From assembly GCA_023473785.1 (NCBI GenBank), contig JAMCYD010000004.1, positions 1-15,452 of the forward strand: DNA of 15,452 nucleotides, written 5' to 3'. The translations under genes were made by a program, and so were the position numbers. The number at the start of each line of letters is the position of its first letter. Within the stretch, counting starts at the first letter, position 1. Positions 1 through 6,370 of the stretch are shown piece by piece. Origin of the DNA: Patescibacteria group bacterium. GTDB lineage: Bacteria; Patescibacteriota; Microgenomatia; Levybacterales; UBA12049. Below the pieces are notes generated by a model. That model saw only the letters and a list, made by a program, of their open reading frames with translations, was not told the DNA's origin and did not search any database.

Positions 1-129
1 AAAACCAAAGACGAGTTAAAATATTTTTTTGAAAATTACAAAAAAAATGAGCCGGGCAAATGGGTAAAGCTAAAAGAATGGAAAGGACAAAAAGAAGCCT
101 TAGAAGATATTAGAAAAGCAATGAGGTAA
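1..129 (+). CDS. ppa: Inorganic pyrophosphatase, C-terminal end (5' truncated by window)
   Basis: Frame 1 is open from the window edge to the TAA at 127-129 and encodes the last 42 residues of a protein. The segment FFENYKKNEPGKWVKLKEW followed by a short helix (KEALEDIRKAM) matches the conserved C-terminus of family I soluble inorganic pyrophosphatases, which read roughly HFFExYKxLExGKWVKVxGW followed by a helix. The enzyme hydrolyses diphosphate to two phosphates in the cytoplasm and pulls biosynthetic reactions such as DNA, RNA and tRNA-charging forward. The catalytic aspartates lie upstream of the window and cannot be checked. It is co-oriented with gyrA, separated by 77 nt containing a terminator-like hairpin, so it is probably a separate transcription unit. 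Identification rests on a short tail, seen directly and compared from memory. Confidence 0.8.
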   Translation, partial: KTKDELKYFFENYKKNEPGKWVKLKEWKGQKEALEDIRKAMR

Positions 130-131
130 AT

Positions 132-202
132 ATTGTTCAATTGTTAAATTGTTATTATTGTTGTTAACAATATAGCAATAAAACAATCTAGCAATTTTTT
201 TA
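132..202 (+). terminator. Hairpin of inverted 8-bp tandem arrays with T-tract, between ppa and gyrA
   Basis: The left arm holds four copies of an 8-bp word close to ATTGTTNA (starting at 132, 140, 148 and, after one inserted base, 157). The right arm holds four copies of the inverted word NNARCAAT (starting at 164, 172, 180, 188). The arms fold on each other around the palindrome TTGTTAACAA (161-170), and a run of seven T follows (195-201). Position and T-tract suit an intrinsic terminator for the pyrophosphatase gene, though the stem is AT-rich and imperfect. It ends 6 nt before the gyrA ATG, so any gyrA promoter must lie inside or upstream of it. Confidence 0.6.
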
Positions 203-206
203 TTTT

Positions 207-2684
207 ATGGCAGATATAGGAAAAATCAATAAAACAGAAATAACCAAAGAGATGAAAGCTGCGTATCTGGATTACGCGATGTCTGTTATTGTCTCCCGCG
301 CCCTTCCTGATGTCCGCGATGGCCTAAAACCGGTCCACCGAAGAATTCTTTACGCCATGCATGAAATGGGCTTACCTCACAGCGCGAAATACTCAAAGAG
401 CGCTAAGATTGTCGGAGAAGTCATGGGAAAATATCATCCCCATGGCGATATGCCGATTTACGATGCGCTGGTCCGGCTTGCTCAGGATTTTTCTATGCGT
501 TATCCGCTGATTGACGGGCAGGGAAATTTCGGCTCAATGGACGGTGATCCTCCGGCTGCGATGAGATACACGGAAGCAAGACTGGCCGCAATAACAGCCG
601 AGATGCTTTATGATCTTGATAAAGAAACTGTTGATTACCTTGATAATTTTGACGCCACTCTTAAAGAACCTATTTTTCTGCCGGCCAAGCTCCCTAATTT
701 ACTTCTTATGGGAAGTGAAGGAATAGCGGTGGGTATGGCAACTAAGATTCCTCCGCATAATCTGTCTGAGGTAATCGATGCGATCATTTTCATAATTGAA
801 AAGGCTAAGTTTGTAGAAAGAGAAGACGGAAAGCATGATTTAATTTCAGATATAGTCGTCGATGATCTTCTGGAATTCATCAAGGGTCCTGATTTCCCAA
901 CCGCAGGCAATATCTATGATATCAACGAAATAAAAAATGTGTACACAACAGGAAGAGGCCGGATTCTCATTCGAGGCAAAGCGGAAATAGAAGACATCGG
1001 ACAGGGAAAATCAGCCATTATCATCACAGAGCTGCCTTATCAGGTCAACAAGGCTTTGCTTGTGGCTCGAATTGCAGAACTGGCACGGGAGAAAAAAATC
1101 GAAGGAATTTCCGATCTTCGTGATGAATCAGACAGACACGGGACCCGAGTCGTCGTAGAGCTTAAAAGAGATGCCGCGCCAAGAAAAGTTTTAAATAACT
1201 TGTTCAAACACACAAATCTTCAAACCATCTTTTCGGCCAATATCGTAGCGCTGGTTGATGGAACGCCCCAAACATTAAACCTTAAGACAATTCTTGAAGA
1301 ATATTTAAAGCATCGATTCCTAGTCGTCAAAAAACGCTCCGAGTACGAATTGAGACAAGCCAAAGCAAGACTTCATATTCTTGAAGGACTCAAAATTGCA
1401 GTTGATAATATTGATGCAGTAATAAAAACCATCAGAGAATCAAAAGACCAGGATTCTGCCAAGCAGAATTTAATGACCAAGTTTAAATTAACAGAGATTC
1501 AGGCAACGGCAATTCTGGATATGCAGCTAAGACGCCTGGCTGCTCTTGAGAGACAAAAGATCGAAGATGAATACGTAATGGTTAAGGAAACCATCGCCTA
1601 CCTTGAAGACCTGCTGGCAACTCCCAGGAAGATTTTGACAGTAATTAAGGGAGAACTGGTAAAAGTTAAAGAAAAGTACCAAGATCCAAGACGGACAAAA
1701 GTATTCAAAAGCAAAGTCGGTGAATTTTCAGATGAAGATCTTATCCCCAATGAAGCCACCGTAATGACTTTGACCAATACAGGCTATATAAAACGCCAGA
1801 GCTTAACCAGCTTTAAGACTCAGCATAGAGGAGGCAAGGGAATAAGAGGCATGACTACCAAAGAAGAAGATACAATTGCTCATATAAGATTCGCGCAGAC
1901 TCATGATAATCTGCTCTTCTTTACGAACAAAGGAAAGGTTTATCAGCTAAGGGCTTATGAAATAAATGAATCGGCAAGAACAAGCAAAGGAGCTGCGATT
2001 GTTAATTTGTTAAATATCGAGGCAGGAGAAAAAGTAGAATCTTTTATAAATTATAGAAAAGACGAAAAAAATGTTTTTATATTCTTAACGACCAGAAAAG
2101 GAACGGTTAAGAAATCAAAACTATCGGAATTTGACAACATCAGAAAAAATGGAATTGTAGCCATTAAGCTGGATCGAGGAGACGAACTGGCGTGGAGTGA
2201 ACTATCAAACGGGGAGAATGATATCATTTTGGCAACTAAAAACGGTAAGGCAATTAGGTTTTCAGAAAAGAGTGTAAGGCCAACCGGAAGAGCAACAAGG
2301 GGAGTCAGAGGAATCAGAATTGACGCAGAAGATATTGTAATCGGAATGGATGTGATAAGCAAGGAAGGAAACGACGACCTTCTGACAATTATGGAAAACG
2401 GGCTTGGCAAGAAAACTGCCTGCAAGTTATTCAGAGGACAGAGTAGGGGAGGCAAGGGAGTAAAAGTTGCAAAAGTGACTTCAAAAACAGGCAAGATTGG
2501 TTTTGCGCAAGTTATTCCGACAAATTGCGAAGAAATTATTATTACATCCAAAAAAGGTCAGATTGTAAAACTTGAGATTTCATCTATTCCTAAACTTGCG
2601 CGCGACACCCAAGGGGTAATTCTTATGAGATATTCAAACCCAAATGACCACGTCGCTTCCGCCACATTCATAGGAAAGGACTAA
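207..2684 (+). CDS. gyrA: DNA gyrase subunit A
   Basis: An 825-residue type IIA topoisomerase A subunit. With GyrB it would introduce negative supercoils using ATP. The winged-helix/tower part carries the active-site pair Arg120-Tyr121 (AAMRYTEARL), where Tyr121 forms the phosphotyrosine link to DNA. The C-terminal beta-pinwheel carries a good GyrA box, QHRGGKG (residues 539-545), and a second degenerate blade motif, QSRGGKG (745-751). The box marks GyrA rather than ParC, which lacks it. Length is slightly below E. coli GyrA (875), mainly because the acidic tail is absent. In the quinolone-binding stretch GKYHPHGDMPIYD the position equivalent to E. coli Ser83 is Met82, while the Asp87 equivalent (Asp86) is kept. 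The start at 207 gives the usual N-terminus but has no Shine-Dalgarno; a T-tract lies directly upstream. folD begins on the next base after the stop. Confidence 0.96.
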   Translation: MADIGKINKTEITKEMKAAYLDYAMSVIVSRALPDVRDGLKPVHRRILYAMHEMGLPHSAKYSKSAKIVGEVMGKYHPHGDMPIYDALVRLAQDFSMRYPLIDGQGNFGSMDGDPPAAMRYTEARLAAITAEMLYDLDKETVDYLDNFDATLKEPIFLPAKLPNLLLMGSEGIAVGMATKIPPHNLSEVIDAIIFIIEKAKFVEREDGKHDLISDIVVDDLLEFIKGPDFPTAGNIYDINEIKNVYTTGRGRILIRGKAEIEDIGQGKSAIIITELPYQVNKALLVARIAELAREKKIEGISDLRDESDRHGTRVVVELKRDAAPRKVLNNLFKHTNLQTIFSANIVALVDGTPQTLNLKTILEEYLKHRFLVVKKRSEYELRQAKARLHILEGLKIAVDNIDAVIKTIRESKDQDSAKQNLMTKFKLTEIQATAILDMQLRRLAALERQKIEDEYVMVKETIAYLEDLLATPRKILTVIKGELVKVKEKYQDPRRTKVFKSKVGEFSDEDLIPNEATVMTLTNTGYIKRQSLTSFKTQHRGGKGIRGMTTKEEDTIAHIRFAQTHDNLLFFTNKGKVYQLRAYEINESARTSKGAAIVNLLNIEAGEKVESFINYRKDEKNVFIFLTTRKGTVKKSKLSEFDNIRKNGIVAIKLDRGDELAWSELSNGENDIILATKNGKAIRFSEKSVRPTGRATRGVRGIRIDAEDIVIGMDVISKEGNDDLLTIMENGLGKKTACKLFRGQSRGGKGVKVAKVTSKTGKIGFAQVIPTNCEEIIITSKKGQIVKLEISSIPKLARDTQGVILMRYSNPNDHVASATFIGKD

Positions 2685-3521
2685 ATGAAAATAGATGGAC
2701 GGGAAATTGCACAACAGATTCTCGATGATCTTAGAAAAAGAGTAAAAAAGCTAAGAGAAAATGGGATTGTTCCTCATCTTCACATAATAACTCTTACAAC
2801 CGATGAAGCATCAAGAGCTTATGTCTCTCAAAAAAAACTAAAAGGGACAGAGATCGGAGCCGAAGTTACTGTAGAAAATTTAAATCCCAAGACAACGACG
2901 CCTTTGCTTTTGCAAAAAATTAAAGCATTAAATAATGATCCAAAAGTTCATGGAGTAATTGTTCAAAGACCGCTTCCTCCTCAAATATCAGAAACAGAAA
3001 TTGCGCGCTCCATAGATTCCCATAAAGATGTGGATGGCTTCCACCCGGACTCAAAATTTATGTCTCCGATTGCGCTGTCTGTCTTAAAAATTCTGGAAAA
3101 GATTCAATATGAAAATTTCAACGAATGGTTGAAGTCAAAAAAAATAGCAGTTGTCGGTCGGGGAGTAACCGCAGGAGGTCCGATCATCCTAGCTTTGAAA
3201 AAACTTGGAATTAAGCCAGAAATTGTAACCAGCAAAACAGAAGACAGGAAGGAAATTCTGAAAAATTCAGATATCGTAATAGCCGCTGTTGGGAAACCGA
3301 ACATTGTCAAAGCGGAAGACCTCAAGGATGGGGTAATTTTAATTGGAACCGGAATGTCTCGCGGAGAGGACGGAAAGTTCCACGGAGACTATGATGAAGA
3401 AGAAATAAAAGGCATCGCTTCTTTTTATACTCCAACTCCCGGCGGTGTGGGTCCTGTCAATGTCGCCATGCTCCTCTCAAATTTCCTAAAAGCCGCAGAA
3501 AATCAATTCCTCTCAAAATAA
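2685..3521 (+). CDS. folD: Bifunctional methylenetetrahydrofolate dehydrogenase / methenyltetrahydrofolate cyclohydrolase (divergent FolD)
   Basis: A 278-aa cytoplasmic enzyme of one-carbon metabolism, expected to oxidise 5,10-methylene-THF to methenyl-THF with NAD(P)+ and hydrolyse it to 10-formyl-THF. The catalytic Tyr46-x3-Lys50 motif (AYVSQK), the VQRPLP segment (93-98), KDVDGFHP (114-121) and PGGVGPVNVAML (252-263) are all visible. It is divergent. The region after KDVDGFHP is shortened and the usual PCTP motif is not recognisable, and the dinucleotide loop GRSxxVGxP reads GRGVTAGGP (158-166). The usual DVGI is GTGM. Catalytic residues are present, so activity is likely, but cofactor preference cannot be read. 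The ATG follows the gyrA TAA with zero spacing, and AGGAAAGGA (2672-2680) inside the gyrA end serves as Shine-Dalgarno, implying co-transcription and coupling. Its 3' end overlaps convergent purC by 19 nt. Confidence 0.93.
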   Translation: MKIDGREIAQQILDDLRKRVKKLRENGIVPHLHIITLTTDEASRAYVSQKKLKGTEIGAEVTVENLNPKTTTPLLLQKIKALNNDPKVHGVIVQRPLPPQISETEIARSIDSHKDVDGFHPDSKFMSPIALSVLKILEKIQYENFNEWLKSKKIAVVGRGVTAGGPIILALKKLGIKPEIVTSKTEDRKEILKNSDIVIAAVGKPNIVKAEDLKDGVILIGTGMSRGEDGKFHGDYDEEEIKGIASFYTPTPGGVGPVNVAMLLSNFLKAAENQFLSK

Positions 3522-4516
3522 TCTACAGTCCGTTCTCTTATCTGCTCTGGCGAGCTACTGCCGATTTTCATATAACCAGCTGTTAAATAAAATGGATAAG
3601 TATAAGCATTTGTCATTTGTTCAATTATGGAAGGGTCAACAACAGGAACTAACCCCTCACCTTTAAATCCGTGCTCCGCAAGCCATCTGCGCAGAATTTC
3701 TTTGTCGAAGGTTTCAGGATTTTCTCCTTCCTTAAAACGATCCAGATATGAAATCATTCTCCAAATTCTTGATGAATCGGATGTATGAACCTCATCTAAA
3801 AGCATTATCTCTCCGTCTTCATCTATTCCGAATTCGTATTTGGTATCAGCCAATATTAACCCGCTGTTGTTAAATACATTTGACCCGAAACCGAACAATC
3901 TTAAGCTGGACATTTTCATTTTGTCCCAAGTGCCTTTTCCGCCCACTCTATCTGCAATTTCCGCTGCCCCATCTTCATCAAGTTCTAAATCATGCCCTTC
4001 CTTAGCTTTTGTCGTTGGGGTTACAATCGGACCCATTGGGAATTTTTCGTTTGCTGAAAGTCCATCAGGGAAATCTATTCCGTAAATTTTTCTTCGGCCC
4101 AAATTCTCATAGTTATGATACACAGAGGTTGACGTAGCGCTTTTAGCCATAAAAGCTCTGACAACCATCTCAACCGGGATTACTTCCTGCGCTTGTCTTG
4201 AGATTAAAACATTTGGATGAGGAACCGCAATGAGATGATTAGGGATAATCTCACCTGTCTGACTAAACCACCATTGGGATGTCATGTTCAAAACAGCACC
4301 TTTTAAAGGAACTGTGCATATTAATTTATCAAAGGCGGAAGTTCTATCTGTGGTTACAGTAATACGTCTGCCGTCTACCGTCCAATAATCTCGCACCTTG
4401 CCAGAAGTCTTTGAACCAAACGCTTGAGGAAGATCTACCGTGAGAATTCCTTCTTGAAAATTCTCAGCAGGAGCATCTTTTATAAATCCCGGTCTATTGC
4501 CTTCTTCAACTGTCAT
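3503..4516 (-). CDS. purC: Phosphoribosylaminoimidazole-succinocarboxamide (SAICAR) synthase
   Basis: A 337-aa ATP-dependent ligase joining CAIR and L-aspartate to give SAICAR in de novo purine synthesis. The N-terminal GKVRDYWTVDGRRITVTTDR lobe (39-58), VIPVEMVVR (112-120, first SAICAR synthetase signature) and LILADTKYEFG (220-230, second signature), followed by LLDEVHTSDSSR (239-250), are diagnostic. Length fits the longer PurC form (about 300 aa, yeast Ade1-like) rather than the 240-aa bacterial form. The reading frame extends 13 codons further upstream to 4555, but I choose the ATG at 4516. An extended -10 (TGCTATAAT, 4524-4532) ends 7 nt before it, so the upstream codons would not be transcribed from that promoter. 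The mRNA would then be leaderless. It converges on folD, another purine/folate enzyme. Confidence 0.92.
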   Translation of the reverse strand: MTVEEGNRPGFIKDAPAENFQEGILTVDLPQAFGSKTSGKVRDYWTVDGRRITVTTDRTSAFDKLICTVPLKGAVLNMTSQWWFSQTGEIIPNHLIAVPHPNVLISRQAQEVIPVEMVVRAFMAKSATSTSVYHNYENLGRRKIYGIDFPDGLSANEKFPMGPIVTPTTKAKEGHDLELDEDGAAEIADRVGGKGTWDKMKMSSLRLFGFGSNVFNNSGLILADTKYEFGIDEDGEIMLLDEVHTSDSSRIWRMISYLDRFKEGENPETFDKEILRRWLAEHGFKGEGLVPVVDPSIIEQMTNAYTYPFYLTAGYMKIGSSSPEQIRERTVDYFERN

Positions 4517-4523
4517 TTCCGGA

Positions 4524-4532
4524 ATTATAGCA
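4524..4532 (-). promoter_or_regulatory. Extended -10 promoter of purC
   Basis: The minus strand reads TGCTATAAT: a perfect -10 hexamer with the extended TGN element. The -35 position (17-bp spacer, 4547-4552) reads TGTCAA and is poor, as tolerated for extended -10 promoters. Initiation about 7 nt downstream falls at 4516-4517, the purC ATG, so the transcript should be leaderless. The same 6 bp read TTGACA on the other strand and belong to a divergent promoter candidate. Confidence 0.65.
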
Positions 4533-4546
4533 TATCTTTTTATTAG

Positions 4547-4575
4547 TTGACACACTATTCTTATTCTGCTAAAGT
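4547..4575 (+). promoter_or_regulatory. Rightward promoter candidate divergent to purC
   Basis: A consensus TTGACA (4547-4552), a 17-bp spacer, then TAAAGT (4570-4575) preceded by TGC, an extended -10. Initiation would fall near 4581-4582, exactly at the foot of the hairpin at 4582-4602. It could drive the small ORF starting at 4611. The -10 is not perfect, so confidence is moderate. Confidence 0.45.
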
Positions 4576-4581
4576 TAAATC

Positions 4582-4610
4582 CCAGAACCCAAAAGGTCCT
4601 GGTTTTTTTT
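4582..4610 (+). terminator. Intrinsic terminator-like hairpin with T8
   Basis: The arms CCAGAACC (4582-4589) and GGTCCTGG (4595-4602) pair at 7 of 8 positions around a CAAAA loop and are followed directly by eight T (4603-4610). This is a classic rho-independent terminator on the plus strand. No plus-strand gene ends nearby: the nearest is folD at 3521, and antisense purC lies between. It may stop readthrough across purC, or act as an attenuator or 5' stabilising hairpin of the ORF that begins at 4611. Confidence 0.65.
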
Positions 4611-4910
4611 ATGGGAGGAAACGAAAGAGATAAAGTAGGCTCTCCGGCGATAGATAGTAGCTCCGATTCGTGCGGGTTTGAAGGAATGGGGACAAGGCCT
4701 CTGGATTGCCCAAATAATCCATGGAGATATCCTGAAAACCACCGTCCGGCAATCTGCGCTCAATGTCCTGGTAATCCAAATATATGGCGAGCTGCAAGCG
4801 AACCATTACCTTTAGTCTATATAGGAACCAAACAGGGCAAGGGAGAAATTCTTCCAAAGCCTCGCACAACGGTAGACTATGAGAAGGATATTGATCCGTC
4901 TGGAAAGTGA
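4611..4910 (+). CDS. Hypothetical Cys/Pro-rich small protein
   Basis: A 99-aa ORF not recognised as any family. It is hydrophilic, proline-rich and has four cysteines (C21, C33, C49, C52), the last two in a CAQCPGNP segment, plus His44. A small metal-binding protein is conceivable but unproven. There is no signal peptide or membrane segment. Its ATG follows the T8 of a terminator-like hairpin directly, with no Shine-Dalgarno upstream. GGAGG occurs just after the ATG, and a second ATG at 4686 (preceded by GAAGGA) is an alternative start. A promoter candidate (4547-4575) points into it. The opposite strand also has an 86-codon open frame (4609-4869), but it is leucine-rich and looks like an antisense shadow. 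The 3' end overlaps the convergent ORF ending at 4877 by 34 nt. Confidence 0.45.
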   Translation: MGGNERDKVGSPAIDSSSDSCGFEGMGTRPLDCPNNPWRYPENHRPAICAQCPGNPNIWRAASEPLPLVYIGTKQGKGEILPKPRTTVDYEKDIDPSGK

Positions 4911-5311
4911 AGTTCGGTTAAGTTATCATTGAAATAAACATCCTCGGTAATTTCTCTTTTCCGTCTATTCTTTCTATTCCTTTTAGTCCTTCTAGCTCCG
5001 TTAGAGTTAAATTCTCTTGTAAAAGACCCTTCATTTTTTTCTTCCAGAAAATCCCATCTGTGTGACACATAATGACGAGGAGATTTGCTATCCATCTCAA
5101 CATAAGCCCACGTTGGGCCTCCTACAAAAATCCTTACCTGCGTTCCATTACTTTCAGATAAGACCGACTGATAGCCGCAAGGCAGTTGTTCTTCCGCAAC
5201 ACTTCCACTTGCTGCTCTTGCCAGTCTAAAAACAGAAGAACTTGGAATTTCTGTCCTGGGCGCAGATTCTCGAGCAATTAATCTTCTTAAAGTTTCTGCT
5301 ATTGCTGGCAT
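4877..5311 (-). CDS. Hypothetical protein with a strongly basic segment
   Basis: A 144-aa ORF with no recognised family. The middle part (VRIFVGGPTWAYVEMD, 59-74) looks like a small beta-rich fold. Residues 107-120 form a strongly basic stretch (RRTKRNRKNRRKRE) that could bind nucleic acid, and the C-terminus is acidic/serine-rich. It has no membrane helix. I chose the ATG at 5311. A GTG two codons upstream (5317) is possible, but a TATAAT (5320-5325) lies so close that the transcript should begin near the ATG. It sits downstream of the recombinase gene in the same direction, 46 nt apart, with its own promoter in the gap. Function cannot be stated. Orphan status together with a neighbouring recombinase hints at accessory DNA (inference). 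Confidence 0.6.
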   Translation of the reverse strand: MPAIAETLRRLIARESAPRTEIPSSSVFRLARAASGSVAEEQLPCGYQSVLSESNGTQVRIFVGGPTWAYVEMDSKSPRHYVSHRWDFLEEKNEGSFTREFNSNGARRTKRNRKNRRKREITEDVYFNDNLTELHFPDGSISFS

Positions 5312-5319
5312 TTGCACTC

Positions 5320-5348
5320 ATTATAAATTGAGACAGGGAGTTACGCAA
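5320..5348 (-). promoter_or_regulatory. Promoter of the 144-aa hypothetical gene
   Basis: On the minus strand TTGCGT (5343-5348), 17 bp, and a perfect TATAAT (5320-5325). The -10 lies 8 nt from the ATG at 5311, implying a leaderless or nearly leaderless mRNA. Confidence 0.55.
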
Positions 5349-5357
5349 TAACGAATT

Positions 5358-6287
5358 TTATTTATTTCCGCTATGGAAGGCTTCGTGAACATCCCGAAGT
5401 TGTTTATTGGTAATATGTGTATAAATTTGTGTCGTTGAAATATTTTTATGCCCCAGCATTTCTTGGACTGATCGAAGGTCGGCGCCGTTTGAGAGCAGAT
5501 CTGTTGCGAATGAGTGCCTTAAGGTATGAACAGTAGCATCAACCGGAAGCCGAGCCGCTCTTACATATTTCTTGACAATCCTTTCAATGCTTCTTGCTGT
5601 TAACCTCATCTTTTCTCCTCTATTTTCGGAAATCTCTTTACCTGAGTAGCGTATAAATAGTGGGGAAAAACTATCTTCTCGAGTCTCAAGGTATTTTGCA
5701 AGAAACTGTGCGGCTCGATCGGAAACGAAAACTACCCTGGCACGTCCTCCCTTGCCAATTACCCCAAACTCCCGTCTTTCAAGATTGATTTTATCCCTAT
5801 TAAGACTTACAAGCTCTGAAACCCTAAGTCCGGTTGAGAAGAGAAGCTCCAAAATTGCCCGGTCCCGCAGTCCCTCTTCTTTTGAAGTATCGATAGAAAT
5901 TACAAGCCTGTTTACTTGGTCTTTGTCCAAAAATTTCAAAGACCTGCTTTCTGTTTTTGGCAAATCTATTCTTGACGGCTCAAGAGTTTTATGATCGTTT
6001 TTAATCAAGTATCTTAGGAAAGAACGAAGAGCGATTACATAGTAGTTCTGTGTAACTCTTTTTAGAGTCATTCCCTTGTCATCGGCCCTGTTTGATAAAA
6101 AAACTCTGTATTTTCTGACAATTGATAAATCCAGGTTTTCTATTGATTTATCAGGCAGGGTAGAGGAAAACCATTTTTGAAAAACATCGAGGTAATGCCG
6201 ATAATCGCGGATCGTGAGTTTTGAGCAATTTCTTTCAACCTCCAGATATTCAAGAAATTCGTCAATAAGCTTAGGCAGTTGCTCCAT
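5358..6287 (-). CDS. Xer-type tyrosine recombinase
   Basis: A 309-aa tyrosine recombinase of XerC/XerD size. The N-terminal SAM-like core-binding domain is at about residues 5-95 (FLEYLEVERN...LTIRDYRHYL). The catalytic domain has the full set: Arg155 (TGLRVSEL), Lys179 (GKGGRAR), His254 and Arg257 (HTLRHSFATDLL), His280 (LGHKNISTTQ) and nucleophile Tyr289 (IYTH). It would cut and rejoin DNA through a 3'-phosphotyrosine, either resolving chromosome dimers at a dif site or acting on a mobile element. The compact Xer architecture, without an arm-binding domain, favours the former. Upstream in-frame ATGs exist at 6305 and 6350, but the ATG at 6287 gives the family's usual N-terminus and lies 6 nt from a -10 box. 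No convincing dif site was found in the window. Confidence 0.9.
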   Translation of the reverse strand: MEQLPKLIDEFLEYLEVERNCSKLTIRDYRHYLDVFQKWFSSTLPDKSIENLDLSIVRKYRVFLSNRADDKGMTLKRVTQNYYVIALRSFLRYLIKNDHKTLEPSRIDLPKTESRSLKFLDKDQVNRLVISIDTSKEEGLRDRAILELLFSTGLRVSELVSLNRDKINLERREFGVIGKGGRARVVFVSDRAAQFLAKYLETREDSFSPLFIRYSGKEISENRGEKMRLTARSIERIVKKYVRAARLPVDATVHTLRHSFATDLLSNGADLRSVQEMLGHKNISTTQIYTHITNKQLRDVHEAFHSGNK

Positions 6288-6293
6288 ATATAT

Positions 6294-6322
6294 ATTCTGC
6301 GACATAACAGCTCTTTTGTCAA
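6294..6322 (-). promoter_or_regulatory. Promoter of the Xer gene
   Basis: On the minus strand a perfect TTGACA (6317-6322), a 17-bp spacer and CAGAAT (6294-6299), ending 6 nt before the ATG at 6287. This predicts a leaderless mRNA. Its -35 is back-to-back with that of the trehalase promoter, 9 bp away. Confidence 0.55.
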
Positions 6323-6331
6323 ATCGTAAAG

Positions 6332-6361
6332 TTGACAAAGAACCTATCAAAAACTCATACT
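6332..6361 (+). promoter_or_regulatory. Promoter of the trehalase-family gene
   Basis: TTGACA (6332-6337), an 18-bp spacer and CATACT (6356-6361), followed after 9 nt by the ATG at 6371. It forms a divergent pair with the Xer promoter. The two -35 boxes make an inverted repeat, TGTCAA-9 bp-TTGACA (6317-6337). Confidence 0.5.
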
Positions 6362-6370
6362 AAATATATC

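Noticed and set aside
2051..2551. 166-codon ORF antisense to gyrA
   Set aside because: It is fully inside the conserved GyrA pinwheel coding region, rich in Ser/Leu/Pro, with no start signals: a shadow frame.
4609..4869. 86-aa minus-strand ORF opposite the Cys-rich ORF
   Set aside because: It is leucine/arginine-rich without a ribosome site or promoter, typical of an antisense shadow. The plus frame has a promoter candidate and a more protein-like composition.
5335..5372. dif-like site beside the Xer gene
   Set aside because: The sequence has a faint CGCAATAA resemblance but no pair of 11-bp arms around a 6-bp centre, and it is occupied by the promoter of the next gene and the xer 3' end.
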